A DNA stretch of 64,000 nt, from positions 3,658,001-3,722,000 of the forward strand of contig NZ_JAFBBZ010000001.1 of assembly GCF_016907435.1 (NCBI RefSeq). The letters run 5' to 3'. Shown one piece after another: positions 32,897 to 40,605 of the stretch. Each line of letters starts with the position of its first letter. Positions within the stretch are counted from its first letter, which is position 1. Under the pieces are notes generated by a model, which made no database searches, had not been told where the DNA came from, and saw only the letters and a program-made list of their open reading frames with translations. Source of the DNA: Nocardioides salarius. GTDB lineage: Bacteria > Actinomycetota > Actinomycetes > Propionibacteriales > Nocardioidaceae. The position numbers were made by a program, and so were the translations under genes.

Positions 32897-34282
32897 TCAG
32901 GCCTCGGGGCCGACCAGGTGCAGGCCGACCTTCTCGGCGTTCTCGAAGCTGTCGTCGATCGAGACCAGGTCGCGACCGGCGGCCGCCAGGAAGGAGGCGG
33001 CGACCGAGGCGCGGTAGCCCCCGGCGCAGTGCACCCAGACCTCGCCCTCGGGCACCTCGTCGACGCGCCGCGGGATCTCGTGGATCGGGATGTTGACGGC
33101 GCCGTCGATCGCGGCCTTCTCGTGCTCGTCGACGCGACGGACGTCGAGCACGACCACCGGACGGTGGTGGCGTACCTGGGCGAGGTCGGCGAAGGTGGCG
33201 GTCTCGAAGCTGCCGAGGTTGCGGTCGCTCCAGTCCTTCGGGCCGCCGGTGGCGTGCGCCGCCGGGCGGTCGATGCCGATGCGCACCAGCTCGCGCTGGG
33301 CCTCGGCGACGTCGTCGGCGCTCTCGCCGAGCAGGGTCACCGGGGTGCCCCACTCGATGAGCCAGCCCAGGTACGTCGCGAACCCGCCGTCGAGCCCGAA
33401 GTTCACCGTGCCGGGCGCGTGACCGGCCGCGAAGGCGGTGCGGTTGCGCAGGTCGACGACCCACTCGCCGGCCTCGATGCGCCGGCGCAGCTCGGCCGCG
33501 TCGGCGCGCTCGGGGGTGCTCAGGTCGGGGGCGTCGGGGCCTTCGGCGTTGCGGCGGCCCATCTGCGCGTAGTACGCGGGGTAGGCGCCCAGGCCGTCGA
33601 GCAGCTCGCGGACGTAGGTCTCCTCGTCCTGGGTCAGCACCGGGTTCTGCGACTTCTCCTGGCCGATGGTCGAGGAGGTCGCGTCGCTCTGGGTGGCCGA
33701 GCAGAACGAGCCGAAGCCGTGGGTCGGGAAGACCTCGGCTTCGTCGGGCAGCTCCTCGGCCAGCTTGTGCGCCGAGGCGTGCTGGTGGCGCACCAGGGCG
33801 TCGGTGTGCTCGGGGCCCATCAGGTCGGGCCGGCCGGTCGCGCCGAAGAGCAGCGAGCCGCCGGTGAAGACGGCGAACGGCTCGCCGCCGTCGGTGACGG
33901 CGTACGACAGGTGGGTGAAGGTGTGGCCGGGGGTGGCGATGGCGCGCACCGCGATCCGGTCGCCGACCTCGACGACCTCGCCGTCGGCGACGGGGGTGCG
34001 CTCGAAGGAGACGTCGTCCTCGCCGTTGACGAGGTAGGCGGCGCCGGTCTCGCGGGCCAGGGCGAGCCCGCCGGTCACGTAGTCGTTGTGGATGTGGGTC
34101 TCGAAGACGTGCGTGAGCCGCACGCCGTCGGACTCGAGGATCTCGAGGACCCGGTCGATGTCGCGCTGCGGGTCGACCACGATGGCGACCTCGCCGTCGT
34201 GGACGACGTAGCTGCGGTCGCCGAGGGTGGAGGTCTCGATGACCCGCACGGTCAGCTCGTCCTGCTGGGTGTGCTCGCTCAT
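32897..34282 (-). CDS. MBL-fold persulfide dioxygenase-rhodanese fusion (CstB/BlhA-like)
   Basis: The protein has 461 residues. Residues 1-240 are a metallo-beta-lactamase fold with ETHIHNDYVTG, ATPGHTFTHLSY, TGGSLLFGATGRPDL and FPTHGFGS, the ETHE1-type iron site (HxHxD and later His and Asp). Two rhodanese-like domains follow: an inactive one (VDLRNRTAFAAGHAPG) and a C-terminal one with WVHCAGGYRAS holding the catalytic Cys. It should oxidise low-molecular-weight persulfides to sulfite or thiosulfate. It lies between the rhodanese and TauE genes. Confidence 0.9.
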   Translation of the reverse strand: MSEHTQQDELTVRVIETSTLGDRSYVVHDGEVAIVVDPQRDIDRVLEILESDGVRLTHVFETHIHNDYVTGGLALARETGAAYLVNGEDDVSFERTPVADGEVVEVGDRIAVRAIATPGHTFTHLSYAVTDGGEPFAVFTGGSLLFGATGRPDLMGPEHTDALVRHQHASAHKLAEELPDEAEVFPTHGFGSFCSATQSDATSSTIGQEKSQNPVLTQDEETYVRELLDGLGAYPAYYAQMGRRNAEGPDAPDLSTPERADAAELRRRIEAGEWVVDLRNRTAFAAGHAPGTVNFGLDGGFATYLGWLIEWGTPVTLLGESADDVAEAQRELVRIGIDRPAAHATGGPKDWSDRNLGSFETATFADLAQVRHHRPVVVLDVRRVDEHEKAAIDGAVNIPIHEIPRRVDEVPEGEVWVHCAGGYRASVAASFLAAAGRDLVSIDDSFENAEKVGLHLVGPEA

Positions 34283-34290
34283 GGTGCTCC

Positions 34291-34593
34291 TCACTTCTCG
34301 GTCGGACGGCCGGCGCGGATCCACGCGGACGTGCCGCCGGCGATGTTGACGGCGTCGAAGCCCGATCCGGTCAGGAAGTCGGTCATCGCGCCGCTGCGGT
34401 TGCCCGAGGCGCAGACCACGTAGGTGGTGGTCTCCTTGTCGAGCTCGTCGGTGCGGCCGGGCAGCTGGCCCATCGGGATGTTCACGGCGCCGGGCAGGTG
34501 GCCGTCGGCGTACTCGGAGGGCTCCCGCACGTCCACCACGGTGGCGCCCTGCTCGAGCGCTGCGGCGGCCTGGTCGATGTCGATCTCTCGCAT
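34291..34593 (-). CDS. single-domain rhodanese
   Basis: The protein has 100 residues with VVDVREPSEYADGHLPGAVN, the active loop YVVCASGNRSGAM and a C-terminal GGTSAWIRAGRP. It should transfer sulfane sulfur to or from thiols in the cytoplasm. It is the first gene of the minus-strand persulfide operon, next to the CsoR-type operators. Confidence 0.92.
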   Translation of the reverse strand: MREIDIDQAAAALEQGATVVDVREPSEYADGHLPGAVNIPMGQLPGRTDELDKETTTYVVCASGNRSGAMTDFLTGSGFDAVNIAGGTSAWIRAGRPTEK

Positions 34594-34633
34594 GTCGTCT
34601 CCTCTGCGAAGTGGTCGGGAGGGCTCGCTCTCG

Positions 34634-34682
34634 AACCCCTGGGGGGGATGCTTGCCAACCTAGCACAACCCCCTAGGGGGAT
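34634..34682. promoter_or_regulatory. two CsoR/CstR-type operators in the divergent promoter
   Basis: AACCCCTGGGGGGGAT (34634-34649) and ACCCCCTAGGGGGAT (34668-34682) face the rhodanese operon on one side and the DUF302-csoR genes on the other. G-tract/C-tract palindromes with a central TA are typical sites of CsoR and CstR tetramers. A third site lies at 26731. The overlap with ATGTATAGT suggests that the second site covers a promoter element for the plus-strand genes. Confidence 0.7.
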
Positions 34683-34746
34683 GTATAGTTCGTGGAGCAA
34701 GCAGCCACGTCACCCGTCCGGGTGACGACTCGACGAGAGGACGTCC

Positions 34747-35169
34747 ATGAGCAGCTACACGATCAGCACGACCCTGGACCGCCCGTACGACGAGACCGTC
34801 GAGGCGGTGCGCGAGCAGCTGGCGGAGGCCGGCTTCGGGGTCCTCACGGAGATCGACCTCAAGGCCACCTTGAAGAAGAAGCTCGACGTCGACGTCGCGC
34901 CCCAGGTCATCCTGGGCGCCTGCCGTCCGCAGCTGGCGCACCAGGCGCTGGAGGTCGAGCCCTCGATCGCCGCGCTGCTGCCCTGCAACGTGGTCGTGCG
35001 CGCGCTCGACGACACCACCACCGTCGTCGAGGCCTTTGACCCCGACGTCATGATGTCGGTGGGACTCGGGGACGCCGACGGTCCTGCCGGCGACGCGATC
35101 CGCAGCGTCGCCACCGATGCCCGCGAGCGCCTCTCGAAGGCCCTCGCCTCCCTGGAAGGAACCACCTGA
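34747..35169 (+). CDS. DUF302 family protein
   Basis: The protein has 140 residues, is soluble and matches the DUF302 fold layout: YDETVEAVREQLAEAGFGVLTEID, APQVILGACRPQLAHQAL, LLPCNVVV. The Cys of GACRP and LPCN are typical. GAGAGGA precedes the ATG. It overlaps the CsoR-family gene (TGATG) and is divergent from the rhodanese operon. The biochemical role is unknown, but it repeatedly occurs in sulfur and metal stress loci. Confidence 0.85.
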   Translation: MSSYTISTTLDRPYDETVEAVREQLAEAGFGVLTEIDLKATLKKKLDVDVAPQVILGACRPQLAHQALEVEPSIAALLPCNVVVRALDDTTTVVEAFDPDVMMSVGLGDADGPAGDAIRSVATDARERLSKALASLEGTT

Positions 35170-35435
35170 TGGACCTCGAGCCCGACGAGATCAAGGCGAT
35201 CATCACCCGGATGAAGCGCGCCAACGGCCACCTGGCCAGCGTGATCCGGATGATGGAGGAGGGCTCGGACTGCGAGTCCGTGCTCACCCAGCTCGCCGCG
35301 GTCAACAAGGCGCTCTCGCGTGCCGGCTACGCCATCGTGGCCACCGGCCTGCAGCAGTGCCTGACCGCCAACGACGACGACCTCGACGGGGTCGACGTCA
35401 AGAAGATGGAGAAGCTCTTCCTGGCGCTGGCCTGA
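35169..35435 (+). CDS. CsoR/CstR family regulator, persulfide-sensor type
   Basis: The protein has 88 residues and is all-helical, with the family start IKAIITRMKRANGHLASVIRM. Cys35 (SDCESV) and Cys64 (LQQCLT) are 29 residues apart, as in the family. The His that CsoR copper sensors place four residues before the second Cys is Gly60 here, so the Cu(I) site is incomplete. That is the pattern of CstR, which reacts with persulfides, and it agrees with the neighbouring rhodanese and persulfide dioxygenase genes. Confidence 0.85.
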   Translation: MDLEPDEIKAIITRMKRANGHLASVIRMMEEGSDCESVLTQLAAVNKALSRAGYAIVATGLQQCLTANDDDLDGVDVKKMEKLFLALA

Positions 35436-35476
35436 GCCACGCCGGCCGGGGCCCGCGCGGGCGGTAGCCTGCGGCC

Positions 35477-36010
35477 ATGGCCTCCCTGCTGCTGACCGTC
35501 ATCGGCGACGACCGGCCGGGGCTGGTCTCGGCCGTCTCCGCGCTCGTGGAGGCGCGCGGCGGCTCCTGGCAGCGCAGCCAGCTGACCCGCCTGGCCGGGA
35601 AGTTCGCCGGCATCGCGCTGGTCGAGGTGCCCGACACCCAGCGCGCCGGGCTCGAGGAGGCTCTCGCGGCGCTCGCCGCCGAGGGCCTCACGGTGCGCGT
35701 GGAGGACGCCGGGCCGGCCGACGCCCAGCCCGCTGACGGGCCCGCGACCTTCACCCTGCACCTGGTCGGCCAGGACCACCCGGGCATCGTCGCCGAGATC
35801 TCCTCGGCGCTGGCCGCGCGCGGCGTGGGCATCGAGGAGCTGCTCACCGACGTCGTCGACGCCCCGATGGGCGGCGGCACCCTCTTCGAGGCCCGCGCCA
35901 CCCTGCGGATGCCTCCCGGCGCCAACGCCGAGGTCCGCGCCGACCTCGAGCGCCTCGCCGACGAGCTGATGGTCGACCTCGAGCTCGACCCGGCCCGAAC
36001 TTCGCGCTGA
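35477..36010 (+). CDS. tandem ACT-domain protein (GcvR-like)
   Basis: The protein has 177 residues with two ACT domains: LLLTVIGDDRPGLVSAVSALV and FTLHLVGQDHPGIVAEISSAL. Proteins of this form bind amino acids and act as regulators; GcvR of enteric bacteria is the named example. The partner here is unknown. Its stop codon lies inside a 22-base tandem repeat. Confidence 0.8.
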   Translation: MASLLLTVIGDDRPGLVSAVSALVEARGGSWQRSQLTRLAGKFAGIALVEVPDTQRAGLEEALAALAAEGLTVRVEDAGPADAQPADGPATFTLHLVGQDHPGIVAEISSALAARGVGIEELLTDVVDAPMGGGTLFEARATLRMPPGANAEVRADLERLADELMVDLELDPARTSR

Positions 36011-36053
36011 CCCGGCCTGAACTTCCCGCTGACCCGGCCCGAACCTTCCCGCC
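35987..36053. repeat. three tandem 22-base units spanning a stop codon
   Basis: Units start at 35987, 36009 and 36031: GACCCGGCCCGAACTTCGCG plus CT, then copies with one to three changes (GACCCGGCCTGAACTTCCCG plus CT; the last has an extra base). The first ends in the stop codon of the ACT gene (CGC-TGA). A related pair abuts the selB stop at 48538-48578. It fills the space between two convergent genes and could serve as a terminator substitute. Confidence 0.75.
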
Positions 36054-36060
36054 AGGTCGC

Positions 36061-36480
36061 TCAACCCGAGTGGTTGGCCTCCCACGAGCGCGCGACCAGC
36101 TCGCGCAGCACCTCGTGGTCGAGCTCCTCGAACCGCTTGACGTAGAGACAGCCCTTGCCGGTCGTGTGCGGCCCCAGCCGCTCGAGCAGGTCGCGGTTGC
36201 TGTCGTAGTAGGTGAGCCCGTAGAGCGTCAGCGCCGCCTTGCGCGGCGCCAGCCCGATCGCGAACCACTGGTGCTGCTTGCCGTCGGCGGTCGTGTAGTC
36301 CTGGCGGCCGAACCCGACCATCGAGGCTCCCCACATCCGCGGCTCGGCGCCGCTGACCTCCCGCATCAGCGCCAGCGCCGCCAGGGCGTCCTCGCGGCGG
36401 CGCGGCTGCTCGACCGAGTCGAGGTAGGCCTCGACGTCCGCGGTGGTCGGCTGGGTCTTGCGGGTGTCCCTGTCGGCCAT
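36061..36480 (-). CDS. DUF1801 family protein
   Basis: The protein has 139 residues. The domain shows DVEAYLDSVEQPRRREDALAAL, MWGASMVGFGRQDY, WFAIGLAPRKAALTLY and YVKRFEELDHEVLRELV, the usual blocks of the YdhG-like DUF1801 family. It is a small soluble protein of unknown function. It is convergent with the ACT gene and divergent from the next membrane protein. Confidence 0.85.
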   Translation of the reverse strand: MADRDTRKTQPTTADVEAYLDSVEQPRRREDALAALALMREVSGAEPRMWGASMVGFGRQDYTTADGKQHQWFAIGLAPRKAALTLYGLTYYDSNRDLLERLGPHTTGKGCLYVKRFEELDHEVLRELVARSWEANHSG

Positions 36481-36516
36481 GGGCACGATGCTCGCAGACC
36501 CCGCTAGCGTGGCCGG

Positions 36517-37212
36517 ATGCACCCGACCGGCGACGCCACGCGGGCGCCCATGACGCGCCCGGCGCGCGGCAGCGTCGTACGACTGGCGCTGCTGGGGGCC
36601 CTGGTGCTGGCGCTCCTGCTGGCCTGGGCGACCGGGCGGGTGCCCGAGGTCTCGTCGCTGCGCGAGCGGGTCGACGACGCCGGCGCGTGGGGCCCGCTCG
36701 CCTTCGTGCTGGGGTACGCCGCGCTCGCGCTGCTGCCGACCCCCAAGGGGCTGATGACGGCGCTGGGGGCGGTGCTCTTCGGCTTCGTCGTCGGCGCGGT
36801 GCTGGCGTGGGGGGCGGCGATGCTGGCGGCGCTGGTCGCCTTCGGGCTCAGCCGGCTGCTGGGACGTGAGGCCGTCGACCGGCTGGTCGGGGGCCGCCTC
36901 GACCGGGTCGACACGCTCTTCCGCGAGCACGGGCTGGTCGCGGTCGTCGCGGTCCGGCTGGTGCCGGTGGTGCCCTACACGGCGATCAACTACGCGGCGG
37001 GCCTGGTGCCGCTGGGCCTGGGCGCCTACCTGCTCGGCACCGCGGTGGGGATGGTGCCCGGCACCATCGCCTACGCCGCGCTGGGGGCCTTCGGCACCAG
37101 CCCCGGGCGACTCTTCGCAGGGCTGGCGGTGCTCGTGGCGCTGACGGTGCTCGCGGCGCTGGCCGGTCGACGGATGCTGCGGGGAGGACACGCCGAGGGG
37201 GCGGGCACGTGA
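36517..37212 (+). CDS. TVP38/TMEM64 (VTT domain) membrane protein
   Basis: The protein has 231 residues; an ATG 33 bases downstream is an alternative start. The VTT core is visible: LALLPTPKGLMTALGAVLFGFVVG, LSRLLGREAVDRL and VRLVPVVPYTAINYAAGLVPLG, with the re-entrant helix motifs of DedA/TVP38 proteins, probable lipid scramblases. It overlaps the following antiporter by four bases. Confidence 0.82.
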   Translation: MHPTGDATRAPMTRPARGSVVRLALLGALVLALLLAWATGRVPEVSSLRERVDDAGAWGPLAFVLGYAALALLPTPKGLMTALGAVLFGFVVGAVLAWGAAMLAALVAFGLSRLLGREAVDRLVGGRLDRVDTLFREHGLVAVVAVRLVPVVPYTAINYAAGLVPLGLGAYLLGTAVGMVPGTIAYAALGAFGTSPGRLFAGLAVLVALTVLAALAGRRMLRGGHAEGAGT

Positions 37213-38465
37213 GCGAGCTGCTGCTGCTGGCCCTGACCGTGCTGGGCTACGCGCTGGTCTCGTCGCGGCTCAGCCTGTCGCCGGTCACCGCGCCGATGGT
37301 CTTCACCGGCGTCGGCCTGCTGGCCGGGGCTGCCGGGCTGGTCGACCTCGAGCTGGACGGCGAGGTCGTCACCGTGCTCGTCGAGGTCACACTCACGCTG
37401 GTGCTCTTCACCGACGCCATCCGCATCGACCTGCGCGAGCTGCGGCGCCATCTCGGACTGCCGGTGCGCCTGCTGGGCGTGGGCCTGCCGCTGACGATCC
37501 TCGCGGGCACGCTCGCGGGCGCGCTGCTGCTGCCCGGGCTCGGGCTGGTGGGGGCCGCGCTGCTCGCCGCGGTGCTGGCGCCGACGGACGCGGCCCTCGG
37601 GCTGGCCGTGGTCAGCGACCGGCGGCTGCCGGTGCGCATCCGCCAGGCGGTCAATGTCGAGAGCGGGCTCAACGACGGCATCGCGCTGCCGGTGGTCACC
37701 GTGCTGCTGGCGGTCGCGGTGGCCGACGGTGCCGCCGGCGCCGGGACCGACGGGTGGTGGAGCCTGGCGCTGGCCCAGGTCGGGGCCGGTGTCGGCGCGG
37801 GCGCGGTCGCCGGGCTGGTGGGCGGTTGGCTCCTCGACCGGCGCTCCCGAGCCGGGGCCGTCGAGGGCGTCTACCGCCAGTTGGCCGCGCTGGGCGTCGT
37901 CGCGGCGGCGTACGCCGGGGCGGTGCTGCTGGGCGGCAACGGCTTCATCGCCGCCTTCACCGCCGGCCTGGCCTTCGGCCACGTCGCGCGCGGGCACTGC
38001 GCGCACGTGCAGGACTTCACCGAGGACGAGGGCGAGCTGCTCACCGTCACCACGTTCCTGGTCTTCGGGGCCGTGCTGGTGGGGCCGGTGCTCGACGAGG
38101 TCACCTGGCGCTCGGCGGCGTACGCCGTGTGCTCGCTGACCGTGGTGCGCCTGCTGCCGGTGCTGGTCGCGCTCGCCGGCTCGCGGACCCTGCTCGAGAC
38201 GAGGCTGTTCCTGGGGTGGTTCGGCCCGCGCGGGCTGGCCTCGATCCTCTTCGCGCTGCTCGTGGTGGAGGAGGCCGGCGGCCCGACGGGGGAGGCGGTC
38301 TTCGAGGTGGCCTGCCTGACGGTGCTGCTCAGCGTGGCGCTGCACGGGCTGAGCGCGTCGACGTGGTCGGCGCGGCTGGCGCGACGGCTCGACGAGGTCG
38401 GCCGGGACCGGGCCGAGCACGGGGCGGCCGCCGAGATGCCGACCCGGCGCCGGCTCTCGCCCTGA
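37209..38465 (+). CDS. cation:proton antiporter (CPA1/NhaP type)
   Basis: The protein has 418 residues and about 12 helices. Key segments are VLAPTDAALGLAVV and NVESGLNDGIALPVV with the paired acidic ND residues of CPA1 antiporters, and WFGPRGLASILFALLV. It should exchange Na+ or K+ for H+. It is translationally coupled to the VTT protein. Confidence 0.87.
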   Translation: MSELLLLALTVLGYALVSSRLSLSPVTAPMVFTGVGLLAGAAGLVDLELDGEVVTVLVEVTLTLVLFTDAIRIDLRELRRHLGLPVRLLGVGLPLTILAGTLAGALLLPGLGLVGAALLAAVLAPTDAALGLAVVSDRRLPVRIRQAVNVESGLNDGIALPVVTVLLAVAVADGAAGAGTDGWWSLALAQVGAGVGAGAVAGLVGGWLLDRRSRAGAVEGVYRQLAALGVVAAAYAGAVLLGGNGFIAAFTAGLAFGHVARGHCAHVQDFTEDEGELLTVTTFLVFGAVLVGPVLDEVTWRSAAYAVCSLTVVRLLPVLVALAGSRTLLETRLFLGWFGPRGLASILFALLVVEEAGGPTGEAVFEVACLTVLLSVALHGLSASTWSARLARRLDEVGRDRAEHGAAAEMPTRRRLSP

Positions 38466-38481
38466 ACCCGCACCACCCAAC

Positions 38482-38495
38482 GAGAACGTGTTCTA
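38482..38495. promoter_or_regulatory. KstR-like operator
   Basis: GAGAACGTGTTCTA lies 11 bases before the next ATG and fits the steroid regulator KstR consensus TnnAACnnGTTnnA except at the first base. The following gene is a steroid-5-alpha-reductase-fold protein, which makes such control plausible. No KstR gene is in the window. Confidence 0.4.
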
Positions 38496-38505
38496 GTCTG
38501 CCGGG

Positions 38506-39372
38506 ATGAGCAAGGGTGCGTCGCTGGCGCGGATCGCGGTCCTCTACCTCGCCGCGGCGGGCGCCGGTCTGGCGTGGCTGCTGGTCGGGCCCGCCACGCC
38601 GTGGCTGGTGCTCGACACGCTGCTGGCCGACGTGGTGGCGACGCTGGTCGTCTTCGCCGGGAGCCGGCTGTGGGGCAGCTCGTCGTGCTACGACGCCTGG
38701 TGGAGCGTCGCGCCGCCGCTGCTGCTGGCGTGGTGGTGGGTCGAGCGCGACCCCGACGCCGACCCCGTGCGCCTGGGCCTGGTGGCGCTGGTGGTGGGCC
38801 TGTGGGCGGTGCGGCTGACCGCCAACTGGGCGATCACCTACCCGGGGCTGCCGCACGAGGACTGGCGCTACCCGCTGCTGCGGGCGCGGGCCCCGCGAGC
38901 CGCCCTGCTCGTCGACCTGACCGGTGTGCACCTGGTGCCGACGCTCCAGGTCTTCCTCGCCACCCTGCCGGTGCTGGTGGTGACGCGCTCGGCGCGCGAG
39001 GTGGGCTGGCTCGACGCGCTCGCGCTGGTCGTCGGTCTCGGGGCCGTGCTGCTGCAGCACGTCTCCGACCGCCAGCTGCACCGCTTCACCCGCGCCCGCA
39101 CGCCGGGCCAGGTCCTCGACACCGGACCCTGGGCCTGGTCGCGGCACCCCAACTACTTCGGCGAGCTGCTGTTCTGGGTGTCGGTGGCCCTCTTCGGTCT
39201 CGCCGCCGCCCCCGACCTGTGGTGGTGGGTGCTGCCGGGTCCGGTGCTGGTGCTGGCGATCCTGCTCGGCGCGAGCATCCCGATGATGGACGCGCGCAGC
39301 CTCGAGCGCCGACCGGGCTACCAGGAGGTCATCGACCGGGTGCCGGCGCTGGTGCCGCGCCCGCCGCGGTGA
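38506..39372 (+). CDS. DUF1295 (steroid 5-alpha-reductase-like) membrane protein
   Basis: The protein has 288 residues and about eight helices. The C-terminal reductase motif is clear: LDTGPWAWSRHPNYFGELLFW and a final LERRPGYQEVIDRVPALVP. Family members are NAD(P)H-dependent lipid or steroid reductases or methyltransferase-like membrane enzymes. The substrate is unknown; the KstR-like site upstream hints at steroids. The FAD oxidoreductase gene overlaps its stop. Confidence 0.85.
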   Translation: MSKGASLARIAVLYLAAAGAGLAWLLVGPATPWLVLDTLLADVVATLVVFAGSRLWGSSSCYDAWWSVAPPLLLAWWWVERDPDADPVRLGLVALVVGLWAVRLTANWAITYPGLPHEDWRYPLLRARAPRAALLVDLTGVHLVPTLQVFLATLPVLVVTRSAREVGWLDALALVVGLGAVLLQHVSDRQLHRFTRARTPGQVLDTGPWAWSRHPNYFGELLFWVSVALFGLAAAPDLWWWVLPGPVLVLAILLGASIPMMDARSLERRPGYQEVIDRVPALVPRPPR

Positions 39373-40553
39373 GCGGCGGACGGGCGCCCGGCCCGGTCCG
39401 GGTGGTGGTCGCCGGCCTCGGCGACACCGGGGTGCTCAGCGCCGTCGAGCTGCTGCGCCGGCGACCGGCGCTGCAGGTCACCGGCGTCTCGCCGACCACC
39501 GGCCTGGTCAGCGGCCAGGAGCTCGGGCTGCGGCTGACGCGTCCCCAGGAGTGGTCGCGCGACTACCGCACGCCGTACGCCGCCTTCCGTCGGCTCGAGC
39601 GCGCCGCGGTGGTGCACGGCCGGCTGGTCGGGCTCGACGCCGCCGCCCGCAGCGTGTCCGTCGAGGAGGCCGAGCAGGCCGGCGGGGCGCGGCGCGACCT
39701 CGGCTACGACGTGCTGGTGGTGGCCACCGGGGTGGCCAACGGGTTCTGGCGCTCCGACGCCGTGCGCGACGACGCGGAGGTGGCCCGGGCCCTGCGCGCC
39801 GACCACGAGCGACTGGCCGCCGCCCGGTCGGTGCTGGTGGTCGGCGGCGGCGCGGCCGCGGTCAGCGCCGCCGGCAACATCGCCGAGACGTGGCCCGGTC
39901 GGTCGGTCCGGCTGGCCTTCCCCGGCGAGCGGGCCCTGCCGCAGCACCACGGCCGCACCTGGGCCCACGTGCGCGGACGTCTGGAGGCTGCCGGCGTGCG
40001 CCTGCTCGCGGGGCACCGCGCGGTGCTGCCCGACCCGGCCGGGCTCGAGCGGCTGGGGACCGGGCCGGTGCGCTTCAGCACCGGCCAGCCACCCGTCGAG
40101 GCCGACGTCGTGCTGTGGGCCGTGGGCCGGGTGCGCCCGCACACGGGGTGGCTGCCGCCCGCGCTGCTCGACGACGGCGGCTTCGTGCGGGTCGACCCGC
40201 AGCTGCGGGTGCCCGGCTGCGAGGGCGTCTTCGCCATCGGCGACGTCGCCGCCAGCGACCCGCTGCGCAGCTCGGCACGCAACTTCGGGCACCGGCTGCT
40301 GGCCGGCAATGTGCTCGCCCACCTCGACGGCCGTCCGCTGGCCGACCTGCTGGTGCCCGGGCGGCGGTGGGGCTCGGTGCTCGGGCCGCAGCGCGACGGG
40401 ATGCGCGTCTACGGTCCCACCGGCCGCGGTGCGCGTGTGCCGCGGTGGGCGCTCGACCGGGTGCTGCAGCCGTGGGTGGTGCGCCGCGCGATCTACGGCG
40501 GCGTACGCCGCGGCGACGGCCCAGCGGACTTGTCAGGGGGCTCTGGCGCTTGA
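39369..40553 (+). CDS. FAD-dependent pyridine nucleotide-disulfide type oxidoreductase
   Basis: The protein has 394 residues from a GTG that overlaps the previous stop. Landmarks are an N-terminal dinucleotide fold VRVVVAGLGDTGVLSAVELL, VLVVATGVANG, a second NAD(P) fold SVLVVGGGAAAVSAAGNIAE and GVFAIGDVAASD near the end. The first motif is GLGDTG rather than GxGxxG. It resembles type-II NADH dehydrogenase/FSP1-like oxidoreductases. The last codons lie in a palindromic region, and the stop is within a hairpin stem. Confidence 0.8.
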   Translation: MSGGRAPGPVRVVVAGLGDTGVLSAVELLRRRPALQVTGVSPTTGLVSGQELGLRLTRPQEWSRDYRTPYAAFRRLERAAVVHGRLVGLDAAARSVSVEEAEQAGGARRDLGYDVLVVATGVANGFWRSDAVRDDAEVARALRADHERLAAARSVLVVGGGAAAVSAAGNIAETWPGRSVRLAFPGERALPQHHGRTWAHVRGRLEAAGVRLLAGHRAVLPDPAGLERLGTGPVRFSTGQPPVEADVVLWAVGRVRPHTGWLPPALLDDGGFVRVDPQLRVPGCEGVFAIGDVAASDPLRSSARNFGHRLLAGNVLAHLDGRPLADLLVPGRRWGSVLGPQRDGMRVYGPTGRGARVPRWALDRVLQPWVVRRAIYGGVRRGDGPADLSGGSGA

Positions 40554-40605
40554 GGGGTGTTGCAACCCCTGACAAGCGCAGGAGTCCCCGGCCGGCCGGG
40601 GACTC
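40529..40605. terminator. bidirectional terminator with nested palindromes
   Basis: Hairpin one is GCGCTTGAGGGGT (from 40546) pairing with AACCCCT and CAAGCGC (to 40579) with a two-base bulge. An alternative pairing joins CTTGTCAGGGG (40529-40539) with CCCCTGACAAG (40566-40576). A second element, 40582-40605, is a perfect 24-base palindrome made of GAGTCCCCGGCC and its complement. It separates two convergent genes and overlaps both stop codons. Confidence 0.7.

Noticed and set aside
35169-35435. Copper-sensing CsoR
   Set aside because: The ligand His four residues before the second Cys is Gly, and the neighbours are persulfide genes.
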